A stretch of 64,000 nt of DNA from Ignavibacteriaceae bacterium (lineage in GTDB: Bacteria > Bacteroidota > Ignavibacteria > Ignavibacteriales > Ignavibacteriaceae), in contig JALNZG010000005.1 in the NCBI GenBank assembly GCA_023229425.1, forward strand, positions 168,386 to 232,385, in the 5' to 3' direction. Positions 45,289 through 55,394 of this stretch are shown piece after piece; position 1 is the stretch's first letter, and the number at the start of each line of letters is the position of its first letter. Position numbers and translations under genes: made by a program. The notes under the pieces were generated by a model, which ran no database searches, was not told where the DNA came from, and saw only the letters and a program-made list of their open reading frames with translations.

Positions 45289-46383
45289 TCATTTCAATAA
45301 AATCATCGAGCCGGATTTCATCATCTGTTTCTCAATGTTAAGTTGGTAGTAATATATTCCCGATGGCATTATGCAGCTGTTTTTATCTCTTCCATCCCAA
45401 CTTACCGTTGTACTCTCATTCACCGTAATGACTCTGACAAGTTGCCCGTTTGCATCATAAATATTTATTGTGGCGGCTTTCCCATTCATTCTATCCGGGA
45501 TTTTTACAAAGAAATTTGTTGACAGATTAAACGGGTTGGGATAATTTATTAAAGTAAATTCCTCGCTTCTCAATGGTTCATTTCCTTCAATCGAAGTAAC
45601 GACATACTTATTACTTTTCAAATGAATATCCTGCACAACAACGGTGTCGGGATGAATATCATTCAGTTCAAAGGGTTCGATAGCGGTAGTATCTCTTAAC
45701 GCTTGAATATTTGGCACAAATGCAGATAAATGATCTTTTACGACTGTGGGAAATCTTCGAAAAATCTGTGTTGTGTATCTCCCATCTGAATAAACAGTCA
45801 GCTGTGTTTCCAGCATAAAATAGTAAGGTGACTTAACCTGTGTAACGGGATTATTATACATGTCGTAGATGTGTCCCTTCAATGTGGCGCTTAACCCAGT
45901 AGTATCATTAATGACACCAAGTGAAGAATTCTTCGAAAGGCAATCAATATATCCAAAGATTCTACTTATTGTAGAATATCCTGCCGTAGGACTTCCAACA
46001 AGTGCATCAGGATAATTCCCAAAAATCAGAGAATCTTCTCTTACCATATTGCTATTATAAGAATACGTATAAATTTTAATTTTATCCCCATTCCGGTTAA
46101 TCTCAAGCGGGATTGACAAACTATCAGAAGAAATAACGCAAATAAATGTTCCAAGCTGGTATCTAACTGATAATTTTGCTTCTGTGTTCGAAACTTTGAA
46201 TACAATGCTATCTGTAAGACTTGGCGAATACCCAAACGGGAAGAGCAGTTCCATCGTCCAATTATTATTGTTATCAAAAACCAATTCGGAAAATTTGGTA
46301 AGAGGAGAATCATCTATAGGATTAGACGAAAGGAAAGATAGAACACCTAAGAAGAACATAAAGATTAGTTTAACTTTTTTCAT
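45289..46383 (-). CDS. T9SS type A sorting-domain protein, paralogue 1
   Basis: 364 residues: signal peptide, a beta-rich N-terminal domain, and the C-terminal T9SS module (NYPNPFNLSTNFF, INIYDANGQLVRVI, MPSGIYYYQLN, ending SGSMILLK). GGAG precedes the ATG. The N-terminal domain (FDNNNNWTMELLF, then HIYDMYNNPVTQ and DTVVVQDIHLKSNKY) is shared with the next gene only. The function is unknown; it is likely exported by T9SS. Confidence 0.85.
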   Translation of the reverse strand: MKKVKLIFMFFLGVLSFLSSNPIDDSPLTKFSELVFDNNNNWTMELLFPFGYSPSLTDSIVFKVSNTEAKLSVRYQLGTFICVISSDSLSIPLEINRNGDKIKIYTYSYNSNMVREDSLIFGNYPDALVGSPTAGYSTISRIFGYIDCLSKNSSLGVINDTTGLSATLKGHIYDMYNNPVTQVKSPYYFMLETQLTVYSDGRYTTQIFRRFPTVVKDHLSAFVPNIQALRDTTAIEPFELNDIHPDTVVVQDIHLKSNKYVVTSIEGNEPLRSEEFTLINYPNPFNLSTNFFVKIPDRMNGKAATINIYDANGQLVRVITVNESTTVSWDGRDKNSCIMPSGIYYYQLNIEKQMMKSGSMILLK

Positions 46384-46534
46384 AATAGCACTCCATCTAT
46401 TAAATAAATTTCAATAAACTTACACGTAAGTTATCATCTATATCGTGAAAGAGCAACACTACAATATTTGAACTTTTATACTCAAAAACGGAAACAAACT
46501 GAACAGAAAAAACAAGAAAAAAGTTTTTTCCATT

Positions 46535-47668
46535 TCATTTCAATAAAATCATCGAGCCGGATTTCATCATCTGTTTCTCAATGTTAAGTTGGTAGTAATA
46601 TATTCCCGATGGCATTATGCTGCTGTTTTTATCTCTTCCATCCCAACTTACCATTGTACTCTCATTCACCGTAATCATTCTGACAAGCTGCCCGTTTGCA
46701 TCATAAATATTAATTGTGGTTGCTTTCTCTTTCACTCTATCCGGAATATTTATAAAGAAATTTGTTGACAAATTAAACGGGTTGGGATAATTGAGTAAAG
46801 TAAATTCCTCACTTCTCAATGGTTCATTTCCTTCAATCGAAGTAACGACATACTTATTGCTTTCCAAATGAATATCCTGCACAACAACTGTGTCGGGATG
46901 AATATCATTTAGTTCAAATGGTTCGATAGCTGCAGTATCATAAAATGCTTCAAAATCCACCATCTTTACAGAAAGTAGACCTCTTATTATTGTAGAAAAT
47001 CTGCGAAAAATCTGAGTTGTGTAGGTCCCATCTGAGTTAATAGTAAGAGGTGTTTCCAGCTCAAAATAGCAAGGAGATACAGGGAATACTTTAAGTTGTG
47101 TAACAGGCTCATTATTCATGTCGTAAATATGTCCTTTCAATGTGGCGCTAAGCTCTGCGATATTATTAATTATACCAAGAGAAGAATTTTTTGAAAGGCA
47201 ATCTATACTCCAATTATTTAAATTAAATTCTCCAAAGATTCTACAAATAGAAGAATATCCTAATGTTGGACTGCCTACGCCGGTATTTGGATGATTTCCA
47301 AAAATCAAATAATCATACCTAATCCTTTGGGCTGAATTTTCAGTTGAATAAGTAACAATTTGAATTGAATCTCCATCCCGATTAATAACAAGGGGAACTG
47401 ACAAACTATCGGAAGTAATAACGTATATCTGAATTCCATTTCGGTATGAAATCAATAATTTTGCTGCACTGTTGGAAGTTTTGATAATAACACTATCCAT
47501 AGTATCGAAGTTATACCTATCTGAAAATAACAGTTCCATCGTCCAGTTGTTATTGCTATCAAAGACCAATTCGGAAAATTTTGCAACAGGGGTGCCATCA
47601 ATTGGATTTGACAAAAGAAAAGATTGAACACTCAGAAAGAAAATAAAAATAAGTTTAACTTTTTTCAT
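46535..47668 (-). CDS. T9SS type A sorting-domain protein, paralogue 2
   Basis: 377 residues, the same architecture as the preceding entry. The last 130 residues are nearly identical between the two (DTVVVQDIHLESNKYVVTS, then NYPNPFNLSTNFF to the end), while the N-terminal 150 residues have diverged and carry small insertions. The gradient suggests a tandem duplication with later conversion or constraint at the 3' end. GGAG precedes the ATG as in paralogue 1. Confidence 0.85.
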   Translation of the reverse strand: MKKVKLIFIFFLSVQSFLLSNPIDGTPVAKFSELVFDSNNNWTMELLFSDRYNFDTMDSVIIKTSNSAAKLLISYRNGIQIYVITSDSLSVPLVINRDGDSIQIVTYSTENSAQRIRYDYLIFGNHPNTGVGSPTLGYSSICRIFGEFNLNNWSIDCLSKNSSLGIINNIAELSATLKGHIYDMNNEPVTQLKVFPVSPCYFELETPLTINSDGTYTTQIFRRFSTIIRGLLSVKMVDFEAFYDTAAIEPFELNDIHPDTVVVQDIHLESNKYVVTSIEGNEPLRSEEFTLLNYPNPFNLSTNFFINIPDRVKEKATTINIYDANGQLVRMITVNESTMVSWDGRDKNSSIMPSGIYYYQLNIEKQMMKSGSMILLK

Positions 47669-47742
47669 ACTATTACTCCATCCGTTAATTATTTCACTTC
47701 AACGCAAGAACTATCCCTTGACCATTACGAGAAACTAATTCC

Positions 47743-50700
47743 CTACTTCAAAAGAATTAATTTCTTCGAAGCCGAAAAGCTATTAGCTTTTATCCGGTAA
47801 ATATAAATTCCTGAAGCTAAATGCGATCCATCAAACTTAACCACATGGCTACCGGAATTTTGAAACTCGTTAACCAGCCTAAATACGTTTTGTCCAAGCA
47901 TATTATAAACCGATAATTCAACTTTCCCGCTTTCGTTTAGTGAATATTGAATAGTTGTTGCAGGATTAAATGGATTAGGATAATTCTGTGCAAGACTAAA
48001 TTTATTAACAACTCCATTTTCAGGTTCAATACCGGAAGGATCAAGTAAAACCGGTTGATATGTTTGAGTATAAAACCTGCTGCTGATCAATCTTCCACCG
48101 GGAATTCCCAACTCTGTATTTGCATCAATTTCATTTCCTAAAGAAACGATGTAGTAAAAATAATTTTGCCCGCCGGATACTAATGAATCATTATAACTCC
48201 GTGCCGAACCAGGTAATTCTGCAATCAATGAAGACGTTGTGTCATATCTTCCTACAGACCGGAATATTTGAAATCCGGTTATTTGGGTGTCGTTATCATT
48301 ATACAATGTCCAATCCATTACAATTTTACCGGCGGATCCTTTAACGCTAAATGTTGCCGGCGGTTTTGGTGAGGTCGCCCTCATCCAATTGTTTTCAAAA
48401 TTATATTTGGCTCGTTTAAATGTTTGGAACAATGAATCTTTACCTTTAAAAAACTCAGTATTCTTCTTTAGAGCATCTCTATCAACCTTATACTGTTTAC
48501 CAACTTCAATAGCTTTTTCTCTGCTAATTCCATTTACGGCTTCAACTAAAACTATATGAACACTATCTCCAAAATTAATTGTAAATGGTCCAAATCCATT
48601 CCCAACACAATATCCCCCCCGTGCACCTGAAGCTGGATCTTTTGTTGGCATGAATGGATTTGTTTCACCAATTTTATCAAGATGTCTTACCTCATGGCCA
48701 GAAGTCATAAAAATATATTCATCGTTCATTTTAGAAATATTATGAGAATCATTCTGACTTTGAAGTGGTCCGTCTGCTTCAAATACTTTTGTAGTTGCCG
48801 GCTGATTAATATCGTCAGTTTTATCTGTTGAAGATTTATCTACGTGAAGTGTAAGAATTCCGGCAAAATGTGGAGCACCGAGTCTACCTATGGTATCACC
48901 TTCTGAAATATTAAGTGCTTTTTTCCAGATGGGAGCGCCTAAATTATCATAGGCTACAAATGGAGGATACTTCCCATGCCAAGCAAACTGTGTTCTAAAT
49001 TCTTCTCCAGGTGGTTCAAGCTTCAGTCCATCACCACGAGTATCAAAAGTAGTATTCATTCCCCATCCGGTTGTATTTCCTATCTCATATCTTGTTTCTT
49101 TAATAAAGCCAAGTCTATAGGATAAGAAAATATAAACATCTTTAAGAGTACTATCTTTCCTTTCAGTTGATGATGGATTGGCATCGGTATCTCCTGTATT
49201 TTTAAAAATATAATCGGAAACAATGTAGTTGTCATTAAATTGATTTGAGAACTGAAATACATTCCGCTTTACTGTTAAACCTATTTGTGTACTTACAATA
49301 TTTTCTATGGTTCTATCGGGAATCATAGCGCCGTCTATTTCATCAATAACAGAAACATTTTTTCTTAATGATGGAACATCATTCACCATTACGATTGGCT
49401 CAATGAATTTACTTTTTAACTTAAATTCTTGTGGGAAGAATTCTCCTTCGCCAAATCCCCGTGGACCAACGTGCACTACTTTAGAGGGATAGTAAACATT
49501 TAAATCATCGAAAAAATCTTTTGTCCCGATCCATAATGACTTCCACGCCTGAATATCTTGATTCTCATATTGAGCCGGCCATTGCATCCCATCCTGCTGC
49601 CCTTTAGTCGGACCGGATACTTCAACTTCACTTCCTCTCCATCCATACCAATTTTGCAAACTTCCGATGTTTAACCATTTAAATTTATCCCCATAATTTA
49701 CTGGTCCGGGAATGTTACTAATATTTGTAAGAGAATAAATAACAATATTTTTCTCTGTAACCGACGATAAATGGTATTCAATCTTGTCGTAATATGTAAG
49801 ATTCTCAATTTTACATCCGTAAGTATTATCATTTATCAGGAGATCTCCATGCAGTCCATCATCAAACATTTGCCTTGATTGTTCAACTCCTAAATTTATC
49901 GAATAGATCATCGTTACAGAAGTAACTGGTGAATTTGTTAAGAGTTTGGCTGTAACTTGCAGAGTTGTTAAACCGGAACTATCCTTTATTTCAAGAAACG
50001 CATGAGGTGCATTTTCATCTTTTGAAATACCAGCTACACCAACCCATAAGCTATTCATCAAACTAAATCTATTGGAAAGAAATGCAACGTATATCTGGTT
50101 GTTGGTATGAAGCGTTAAAGAAGGTTCGAGATCGTTTAAAACAAAATTTGTAAATTGAGTAGATGGTGTCCAACCCAACCCTTTGTCACTACTTTGCTGA
50201 TAATAAATATCAGTAAACGTTCCATCACCTGTTGTTTTTTCTTTTTGATAGAAAAGCCAAAGCATTCCATTCTCATCAAGTATTGTTCGAGGTAGAACTT
50301 CAACTTCTTGACTGTTTGTAATATTTATTTCCGTCGCCCATGTAATCCCATTGTTGGAAGTTTTATTACAAAATAAATCTGAGTTTTTAGTATAAAAGAT
50401 TGCGTATGAAGTCGAATCAAAGAAGATTAAATCCTGAATACCTGCACCTGCAGAAACTGTTTTACTTGACCAAGAATCACCGTTATTTGTACTTGAAAAC
50501 AAATATGATCCTTTTCCTACAAGAGAGATCATCCCGTCGGGAGATATTTTTAAAATCGGTCTATCAAGAGTCATGCTGCTAATTAAATTTTTAGGTTGTG
50601 TCCACGAATCACCCAAATCATCAGATGTGATTACTTTAAGAGCATCGAAAGAAATATTTAGTGATCTTGAATAAGTTAGAATAATCCTTCCGGTCTTTGT

Positions 50701-51012
50701 AACTACGGCACTTAGATTGAACGAATGATTAAAAATATTGTAAGGAGAATTGGGATTAGTAATTATTGGTTTTCCTGTTCCCCAATGCTCACCATTATCA
50801 ACACTTTTTGTCTGATAAAGTGTATCCCTATAAGAATAGAATTGGATTAGAGATGAGTTTCCGAGCGATAGAATTTGCCCCTGACCTGTGAGATCAACTT
50901 CTGATGAAATTGAACTGATTCTTACAAAATCTGCAAACGCATGTTGCTGACTGTTTAAGAGTTGAACTGCTAAAAGTGAAAAGAATAAAAACAACCCGAA
51001 CGTTTTTTTCAT
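47743..51012 (-). CDS. Large T9SS cargo protein with sialidase-type Asp-box repeats
   Basis: About 1,089 residues from ATG 51012 (MKKTFGLFLFF signal; GGGAG upstream). Residues 60-320 contain repeated Asp-box motifs (SVDNGEHW, SDDLGDSW, STNNGDSW, TSNNGITW, SSDKGLGW), typical of BNR/sialidase beta-propellers. A fibronectin type III-like segment lies near residues 880-960 (FSVKGSAGKIVMDW). The end is a T9SS type A domain (NYPNPFNPATTI, ASGIYIYRI, KKLILLK). Enzymatic activity cannot be claimed: the catalytic Tyr/Arg set of sialidases was not located. Confidence 0.9.
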   Translation of the reverse strand: MKKTFGLFLFFSLLAVQLLNSQQHAFADFVRISSISSEVDLTGQGQILSLGNSSLIQFYSYRDTLYQTKSVDNGEHWGTGKPIITNPNSPYNIFNHSFNLSAVVTKTGRIILTYSRSLNISFDALKVITSDDLGDSWTQPKNLISSMTLDRPILKISPDGMISLVGKGSYLFSSTNNGDSWSSKTVSAGAGIQDLIFFDSTSYAIFYTKNSDLFCNKTSNNGITWATEINITNSQEVEVLPRTILDENGMLWLFYQKEKTTGDGTFTDIYYQQSSDKGLGWTPSTQFTNFVLNDLEPSLTLHTNNQIYVAFLSNRFSLMNSLWVGVAGISKDENAPHAFLEIKDSSGLTTLQVTAKLLTNSPVTSVTMIYSINLGVEQSRQMFDDGLHGDLLINDNTYGCKIENLTYYDKIEYHLSSVTEKNIVIYSLTNISNIPGPVNYGDKFKWLNIGSLQNWYGWRGSEVEVSGPTKGQQDGMQWPAQYENQDIQAWKSLWIGTKDFFDDLNVYYPSKVVHVGPRGFGEGEFFPQEFKLKSKFIEPIVMVNDVPSLRKNVSVIDEIDGAMIPDRTIENIVSTQIGLTVKRNVFQFSNQFNDNYIVSDYIFKNTGDTDANPSSTERKDSTLKDVYIFLSYRLGFIKETRYEIGNTTGWGMNTTFDTRGDGLKLEPPGEEFRTQFAWHGKYPPFVAYDNLGAPIWKKALNISEGDTIGRLGAPHFAGILTLHVDKSSTDKTDDINQPATTKVFEADGPLQSQNDSHNISKMNDEYIFMTSGHEVRHLDKIGETNPFMPTKDPASGARGGYCVGNGFGPFTINFGDSVHIVLVEAVNGISREKAIEVGKQYKVDRDALKKNTEFFKGKDSLFQTFKRAKYNFENNWMRATSPKPPATFSVKGSAGKIVMDWTLYNDNDTQITGFQIFRSVGRYDTTSSLIAELPGSARSYNDSLVSGGQNYFYYIVSLGNEIDANTELGIPGGRLISSRFYTQTYQPVLLDPSGIEPENGVVNKFSLAQNYPNPFNPATTIQYSLNESGKVELSVYNMLGQNVFRLVNEFQNSGSHVVKFDGSHLASGIYIYRIKANSFSASKKLILLK

Positions 51013-51191
51013 TTTACGTACTCCCAATTACTTAAATGAACATTTTCTCCAAACAAAATTAAATAACTTTTCTTTATTAGCAAATCTGATATTTTTGCAC
51101 CACAGAAGACCAATTATGGGACCCGATAATTAGAAGCAGTCTCTCACCAAGCTACGTGTCAATGATTGTAACATTATCTTAAGCGACTGAA

Positions 51192-51587
51192 TTAGTCTAT
51201 CTTTCTCTTCATTCTAAAAAATACCAATGGTGCAATTGCAACCCAAATAAGAACAAGGGTCCAGACACGTCCCTCACATATATTATAGTCATTCAAGAGA
51301 AGCGACCAATCACGTCCTAGGATTAACCGTCCGAGCATAAATTCAAATCCTATTGTCAGAAACATCCACAACAATCCGATCCGTATTGCTTCTCCATTCG
51401 AGTCCAGTTTCCATCGTCGAATCAGCCAGTAAATGTAAACTCCAAAGAGAGTAATGCCTATCGCAGTCGAGAGTTGATGCGCATGCAACTCTCCTAATGA
51501 TTTTTGAAAAGCAATTTGCCGTATTGCTCCATTAACAACTGCAATGATGATGAGCGGGAACCATCCAAGAACATATTTCCATTTCAT
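51192..51587 (-). CDS. Hypothetical membrane protein
   Basis: 131 residues from ATG 51587 (MKWKYVLGWFP, GGAG upstream). The frame extends to 51656 but that part overlaps the hydrolase gene. There are about four hydrophobic helices with GELHAHQLSTAIG and GFEFMLGRLILGRDW between them. A small integral membrane protein seen as a hypothetical in several phyla; function unknown. Confidence 0.75.
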   Translation of the reverse strand: MKWKYVLGWFPLIIIAVVNGAIRQIAFQKSLGELHAHQLSTAIGITLFGVYIYWLIRRWKLDSNGEAIRIGLLWMFLTIGFEFMLGRLILGRDWSLLLNDYNICEGRVWTLVLIWVAIAPLVFFRMKRKID

Positions 51588-51615
51588 ACTAATTTGAACT
51601 CCTTTTTTTGCGCAT

Positions 51616-52560
51616 CTACTGGATTGTTTTAACTTTCTGAATTTTAGCATAGTCAATCAATGCCAACTTGATACTTGAAATTACTGTTTCCGGATCATCC
51701 GTTTGAACATAATGACCGGAGTTGGAACAATAGAATAACTTGCCGTATTTCAACGGTTCTAATAATGCTATCCAGCGTTTCATCTTCTGGTTGTTATCAA
51801 TTCTGAACAACTTCTGCTTATCAAAAATTGTTTCCCCTCTGTCATCAGGAGTTTTGGGATATCCGCCAGCCATAATAAAATGTACAGGTACATCGGGCAA
51901 AGGAGTGCTATCGCATTCCTTAAATTCAGTTGCAGTTAATTTTGATGATATTTTCACTTCTTCAACATAAAAATTCGGCATATCGGCGTAAAGTTTTTCT
52001 TTGAATTTTTTATAGGGTTTTGCGAACATAGAATCGATTTGATACTGCGTTAATCCAATTTCTAAATAAGGAAGGTCTCCATCCCCTTTCTTTTTTGTGA
52101 AATCTATAGGATCAACAAAAATAAGCCCCGCAATTTCATCCGGATAGGATGAAGCAAAACTTCTTATATACGCTCCACCAAAAGAATGAGATACTAATAA
52201 GTAAGGGGGCTTAAGACCTTTTTCTAAAATCATCTTTCTTAAATTTTCTATAATATGTTTTGTGGTTGGAGGAATGCTGTCGTTTTCTGATTCTCCAATT
52301 CTCGGCCGGTTATAAGAAAATGTTGCAGATGTTTTAGAAATTTCATCCATTACAGTTTTCCAACTATCAAGTTTACTTGCCATTCCATTTTCGAATACGA
52401 CAACAGGTTTATCGTTTTGATTGTTTTCAAATCCTGATGTAAATATTTCGATCTTCTTCCCATTTACCGTAATGAATTCTTTTTGCCCAAAACTAAAACT
52501 ACTAATACAAATCATTATTACGATTGCAGAAAATACTGTCCGATACGTTTCATTTCTCAT
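51616..52560 (-). CDS. Secreted alpha/beta hydrolase
   Basis: 314 residues with a signal peptide (cleavage after SSFSFGQ). The fold is marked by VVFENGMASKLDSW (oxyanion region), LLVSHSFGGAYIRSFA (nucleophile elbow S-H-S-F-G), LIFVDPIDF (acid strand) and SGHYVQTDDPE (catalytic His). The substrate is unknown. GGAG lies upstream of the ATG. It is followed by the small membrane protein gene. Confidence 0.9.
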   Translation of the reverse strand: MRNETYRTVFSAIVIMICISSFSFGQKEFITVNGKKIEIFTSGFENNQNDKPVVVFENGMASKLDSWKTVMDEISKTSATFSYNRPRIGESENDSIPPTTKHIIENLRKMILEKGLKPPYLLVSHSFGGAYIRSFASSYPDEIAGLIFVDPIDFTKKKGDGDLPYLEIGLTQYQIDSMFAKPYKKFKEKLYADMPNFYVEEVKISSKLTATEFKECDSTPLPDVPVHFIMAGGYPKTPDDRGETIFDKQKLFRIDNNQKMKRWIALLEPLKYGKLFYCSNSGHYVQTDDPETVISSIKLALIDYAKIQKVKTIQ

Positions 52561-52615
52561 TTACTATCACTCCTCTGATTATGATTACAAATTAAACGAG
52601 AGTATTGATATGTGA

Positions 52616-53509
52616 TCAATATTCCGAATCTTCAGCCCTGAACATATTTCCGAGACCTAATTTTCCAATAAGCTCTCTGTAAGTAATTGGTTTAATATTT
52701 TTTTCTCTCAATATTCCCGGAAGTTCCGGTGTGAGTAAACTTTCCAACTCCTCTTCTCTATTTTTACTCATATTCGGTAAACCGGAAGAGTTTAAATCTA
52801 ATAAAGCATTCATTTCAAGATTTTGAAGCCCCACATGGACTACCTGTAGATTAATTCCCGGTTTTAGATTTTTTACATGTGTGAGGAGGCTATCAGTTTT
52901 TTCACCTAAAGGAGCGCTATAGGTAATACTCGAATATGATTCATTGAAATAGCCCGACATGCCAAGCCCGTATTCCTTTGCAAGGTTTTCAACAAGTTTA
53001 CGTAGTTCTTTTGTCTGAACTGCAGCACCCATGTGGTAATCTAAATAATCAATTTGAATGCCTGAGTTAACTCCCCGTACTATTTGTGCACGTAATTCCC
53101 TTTCAATTTCATCAGTCTTAGGATTGTTCGCAAAGAGTTTTACCCTTGAAGGGAAAAAGAAACCATTGCTGTCAACTAAGCTTGGGACAGCTTCTCTCCC
53201 TAGAATGGGTCCCCAACGATAATTTTTCCACTCTGCATTTAGAGTAAGGTGAATTCCTACACTTACATCAGGATGTTTTTTTAATATCTCAACTGCTTCC
53301 AGATACCATGGGCAGGCAAACATTACGGAAGTTGAAATGGGTAAACCGGTCTCTATCACTTTTTCCATTGCTGCATTTAGCGAATGGCACATTCCCATAT
53401 CATCGCATCTGATCAAAAAATATGTTTCGGAATTTTTCTCCTGACAAAAATGAGTGTTGAAAAATAAAGCACAAAATATGCAGGTAAAAAAAATATTCTT
53501 AACTATCAT
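52616..53509 (-). CDS. ChbG/HpnK (YdjC) family carbohydrate deacetylase, secreted
   Basis: 297 residues with a signal peptide (FFTCIFCALFFNTHFC). The metal motif is in FLIRCDDMGMCHSLNAA (DD), with VGIHLTLNAEW (HxxL) and YLDYHMGA (second His). The family removes acetyl groups from chitooligosaccharide-like substrates. The N-terminal signal is unusual relative to cytoplasmic ChbG. AAGGAG precedes ATG 53509. It is the last ordinary gene before the cassette region. Confidence 0.88.
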   Translation of the reverse strand: MIVKNIFFTCIFCALFFNTHFCQEKNSETYFLIRCDDMGMCHSLNAAMEKVIETGLPISTSVMFACPWYLEAVEILKKHPDVSVGIHLTLNAEWKNYRWGPILGREAVPSLVDSNGFFFPSRVKLFANNPKTDEIERELRAQIVRGVNSGIQIDYLDYHMGAAVQTKELRKLVENLAKEYGLGMSGYFNESYSSITYSAPLGEKTDSLLTHVKNLKPGINLQVVHVGLQNLEMNALLDLNSSGLPNMSKNREEELESLLTPELPGILREKNIKPITYRELIGKLGLGNMFRAEDSEY

Positions 53510-53593
53510 GATCGCTCCTTAAACATTTACAAATATTTATATTCTGTTGATTCCGTGAATAGCACCACGGGTTGCTATGCCTTTATTACTTAA

Positions 53594-54067
53594 TTATATC
53601 CATCTTCTCACTCTGTTTTTGTATTGGATATATTCTTCTCCGAAGTTTTTTTCTAGATATCGCTCTTCGCGCGCAACAACACCAAAGTTGAAAAAGAAGA
53701 ATAAAATAATAAAAGCAATTAAATGCCATGCCGAATTTGCACCGACAACAATACCGCCCATTACTATTAACAGTGATAAATATAAGGGATTTCTTGTGAA
53801 TCGAAAAGAGCCTTCTACTATGAATTTTGTTGTAGGATTATTGAAGTTAATCGCTGTTTTGTTTTTTTTCATAATTAGTAAAGCGTTAATAGCTATCAGA
53901 CCAGAAGCAATAAATAATGGAATTACGATAAGTACTCGGACAACCCATTTATGAAACATGAGGTTGAGGGGGAATAGCCATTGGGCTATGAAGCTTGTTA
54001 AAATAAGTCCGAAGAAGAGAATAGGAGGAGGAATAATTCCTTTGAATATTATTTCTTGATCTTTCAT
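53594..54067 (-). CDS. Isoprenylcysteine carboxyl methyltransferase-like membrane methyltransferase
   Basis: 157 residues from ATG 54067, which has GGAG six bases upstream (the upstream ATG 54079 overlaps that site). Four to five hydrophobic helices end in FTRNPLYLSLLIV and REERYLEKNFGEEYIQYKNRVRRW, the SAM-binding ICMT/PEMT signature. Such short proteins occur widely in bacteria with unknown methyl acceptors. Last recognisable cassette of the array. A hairpin CCGTG/CACGG at 53553-53570 follows it and may be a decayed attC. Confidence 0.88.
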   Translation of the reverse strand: MKDQEIIFKGIIPPPILFFGLILTSFIAQWLFPLNLMFHKWVVRVLIVIPLFIASGLIAINALLIMKKNKTAINFNNPTTKFIVEGSFRFTRNPLYLSLLIVMGGIVVGANSAWHLIAFIILFFFFNFGVVAREERYLEKNFGEEYIQYKNRVRRWI

Positions 54068-54093
54068 TGGTGTCTCCATCTATAATATTTGAA

Positions 54094-54286
54094 GCATAAC
54101 AGCGTTGCGCTTAACCTGCCGCCCGGAACAGCAATGACGGTTTTGTCAACGAAACTATTAATTAATAAATCAGTTTATTAAACATATCCCACTCATAACA
54201 ACAAACTTTTTCTGAAAGGCTAAACCTTATTGCGACTCAATAAGACCGCATCGAAGACTCGGTCGCCGTTGAGACATAGGTTAGGT
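54094..54286 (-). repeat. attC-like site following rsgA
   Basis: The R''-type box ACCTAAC (complement of 54280-54286) lies just after the rsgA TAG. The R' end is GTTATGC (complement of 54094-54100), with L'-type GGTTAAGCGCAACGC beside it. 193 bp, outer ends complementary, centre A+T-rich. Confidence 0.75.
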
Positions 54287-54287
54287 G

Positions 54288-55358
54288 CTATTTAATATCT
54301 TTTTTATTTTTCATATACGTATGAATAAATTTGCCGAACTTTTTATCCTTCTGTCTCTTTTCAAAATATGACATTTCGTAATACAATGATTCTTTATAGA
54401 TTTTTATATAACTATTATATCGCTCTGTAGTTATTTTTTCTAGTTCAACTGCTTTTACAATTGCACAACCTTTCTCAATAGTATGAGTGCAATCCGTATA
54501 GCGACACTGTTTTGATAATTCTACAATTTCATTAAATGTATCATCAAGACCCGAATCAATAGATATCATTCCAAGTTCGCGCATTCCAGGATTATCTACG
54601 ACAATTGACCCATTTTCTAAGATTATAAGTTCACGACGCGAAGTAGTATGTCTCCCTCTTCCGTCTTTCTCTCTGATTGATTGAGTTTTGTAGAGGTCTT
54701 GGTGTATTAGGTTATTTAATAATGAAGTTTTACCAACACCCGATGAACCAAGCAAACAAAAAGTTTCGAAAGGAGTAAAGTGTGTTTTAATATTTTCTAT
54801 ATCGGACAAATTGTTGTTACTGAATGCTACTATTTTAATATCTGGTATGATTTTATAAATATCATTTTTCTTGCTTTCAATCTCATCTAAGCTTATAAGG
54901 TCACTTTTACTTAAAAATACAACTGGAGTAATATTACTCTCATTTATCATCACTAAGTAACGTTCCAGTCTTCTTAAATTAAAATTAGAATCAAGTGATT
55001 GCATAATTACTGCCGTATCTATGTTTGCTGCGATTAGTTGATGTTCGATTTTTTTACCTGATGTTTTCCTTTTTAATAATGATTTTCGTGGAAATATTTC
55101 GTGAATGATAGCTAACGAATCATCGTCAAATAATTGTGCATAAACCCAATCCCCAACAGTTGGTAAATCCAAGGTTGAATCTGAATTGAATAAATATTTT
55201 CCGGTTAATTCAGCATAAATATCCTTCTTACCGTTTGAAACGATAAAACTATTTTTATTTACAGTGATTACCCTAACAATTTGACAGTCGTCAAATTTTA
55301 ATGTTTCGATTTTATCTTGAAACCATTTATCGAATCCAAGTTTTTCAATATCATTCAT
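54288..55358 (-). CDS. rsgA: Ribosome small subunit-dependent GTPase A, accessory-type
   Basis: 356 residues, circularly permuted GTPase. OB-fold N-terminus; G4 LSKSDLI, G1 LLGSSGVGKTSLLNNL, a GRGRHTTSRREL switch, G3 as VVDNPGMREL. The zinc knuckle C-x4-C-x-H-x5-C is CRYTDCTHTIEKGC. It helps late 30S maturation. The HTTSRRELIILENG type is the longer form often found as a second, transferred copy. Here it is embedded between attC-like sites, so it behaves as a cassette gene; whether the chromosome has another rsgA is not visible. Confidence 0.93.
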   Translation of the reverse strand: MNDIEKLGFDKWFQDKIETLKFDDCQIVRVITVNKNSFIVSNGKKDIYAELTGKYLFNSDSTLDLPTVGDWVYAQLFDDDSLAIIHEIFPRKSLLKRKTSGKKIEHQLIAANIDTAVIMQSLDSNFNLRRLERYLVMINESNITPVVFLSKSDLISLDEIESKKNDIYKIIPDIKIVAFSNNNLSDIENIKTHFTPFETFCLLGSSGVGKTSLLNNLIHQDLYKTQSIREKDGRGRHTTSRRELIILENGSIVVDNPGMRELGMISIDSGLDDTFNEIVELSKQCRYTDCTHTIEKGCAIVKAVELEKITTERYNSYIKIYKESLYYEMSYFEKRQKDKKFGKFIHTYMKNKKDIK

Positions 55359-55394
55359 ATTCTATTAATTATAAATTTATTTTATTCATTACAC

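Noticed and set aside
51080..51150. TATTTTTG box followed by GCACCAC, resembling the small-RNA promoter at 35.6 kb
   Set aside because: No TTG element at the right distance and no terminator or gene downstream on the plus strand; chance match likely.
53577..53954. Plus-strand 125-codon ORF opposite the ICMT-like gene
   Set aside because: The minus strand encodes a clear ICMT signature; the plus frame is a shadow without family resemblance.
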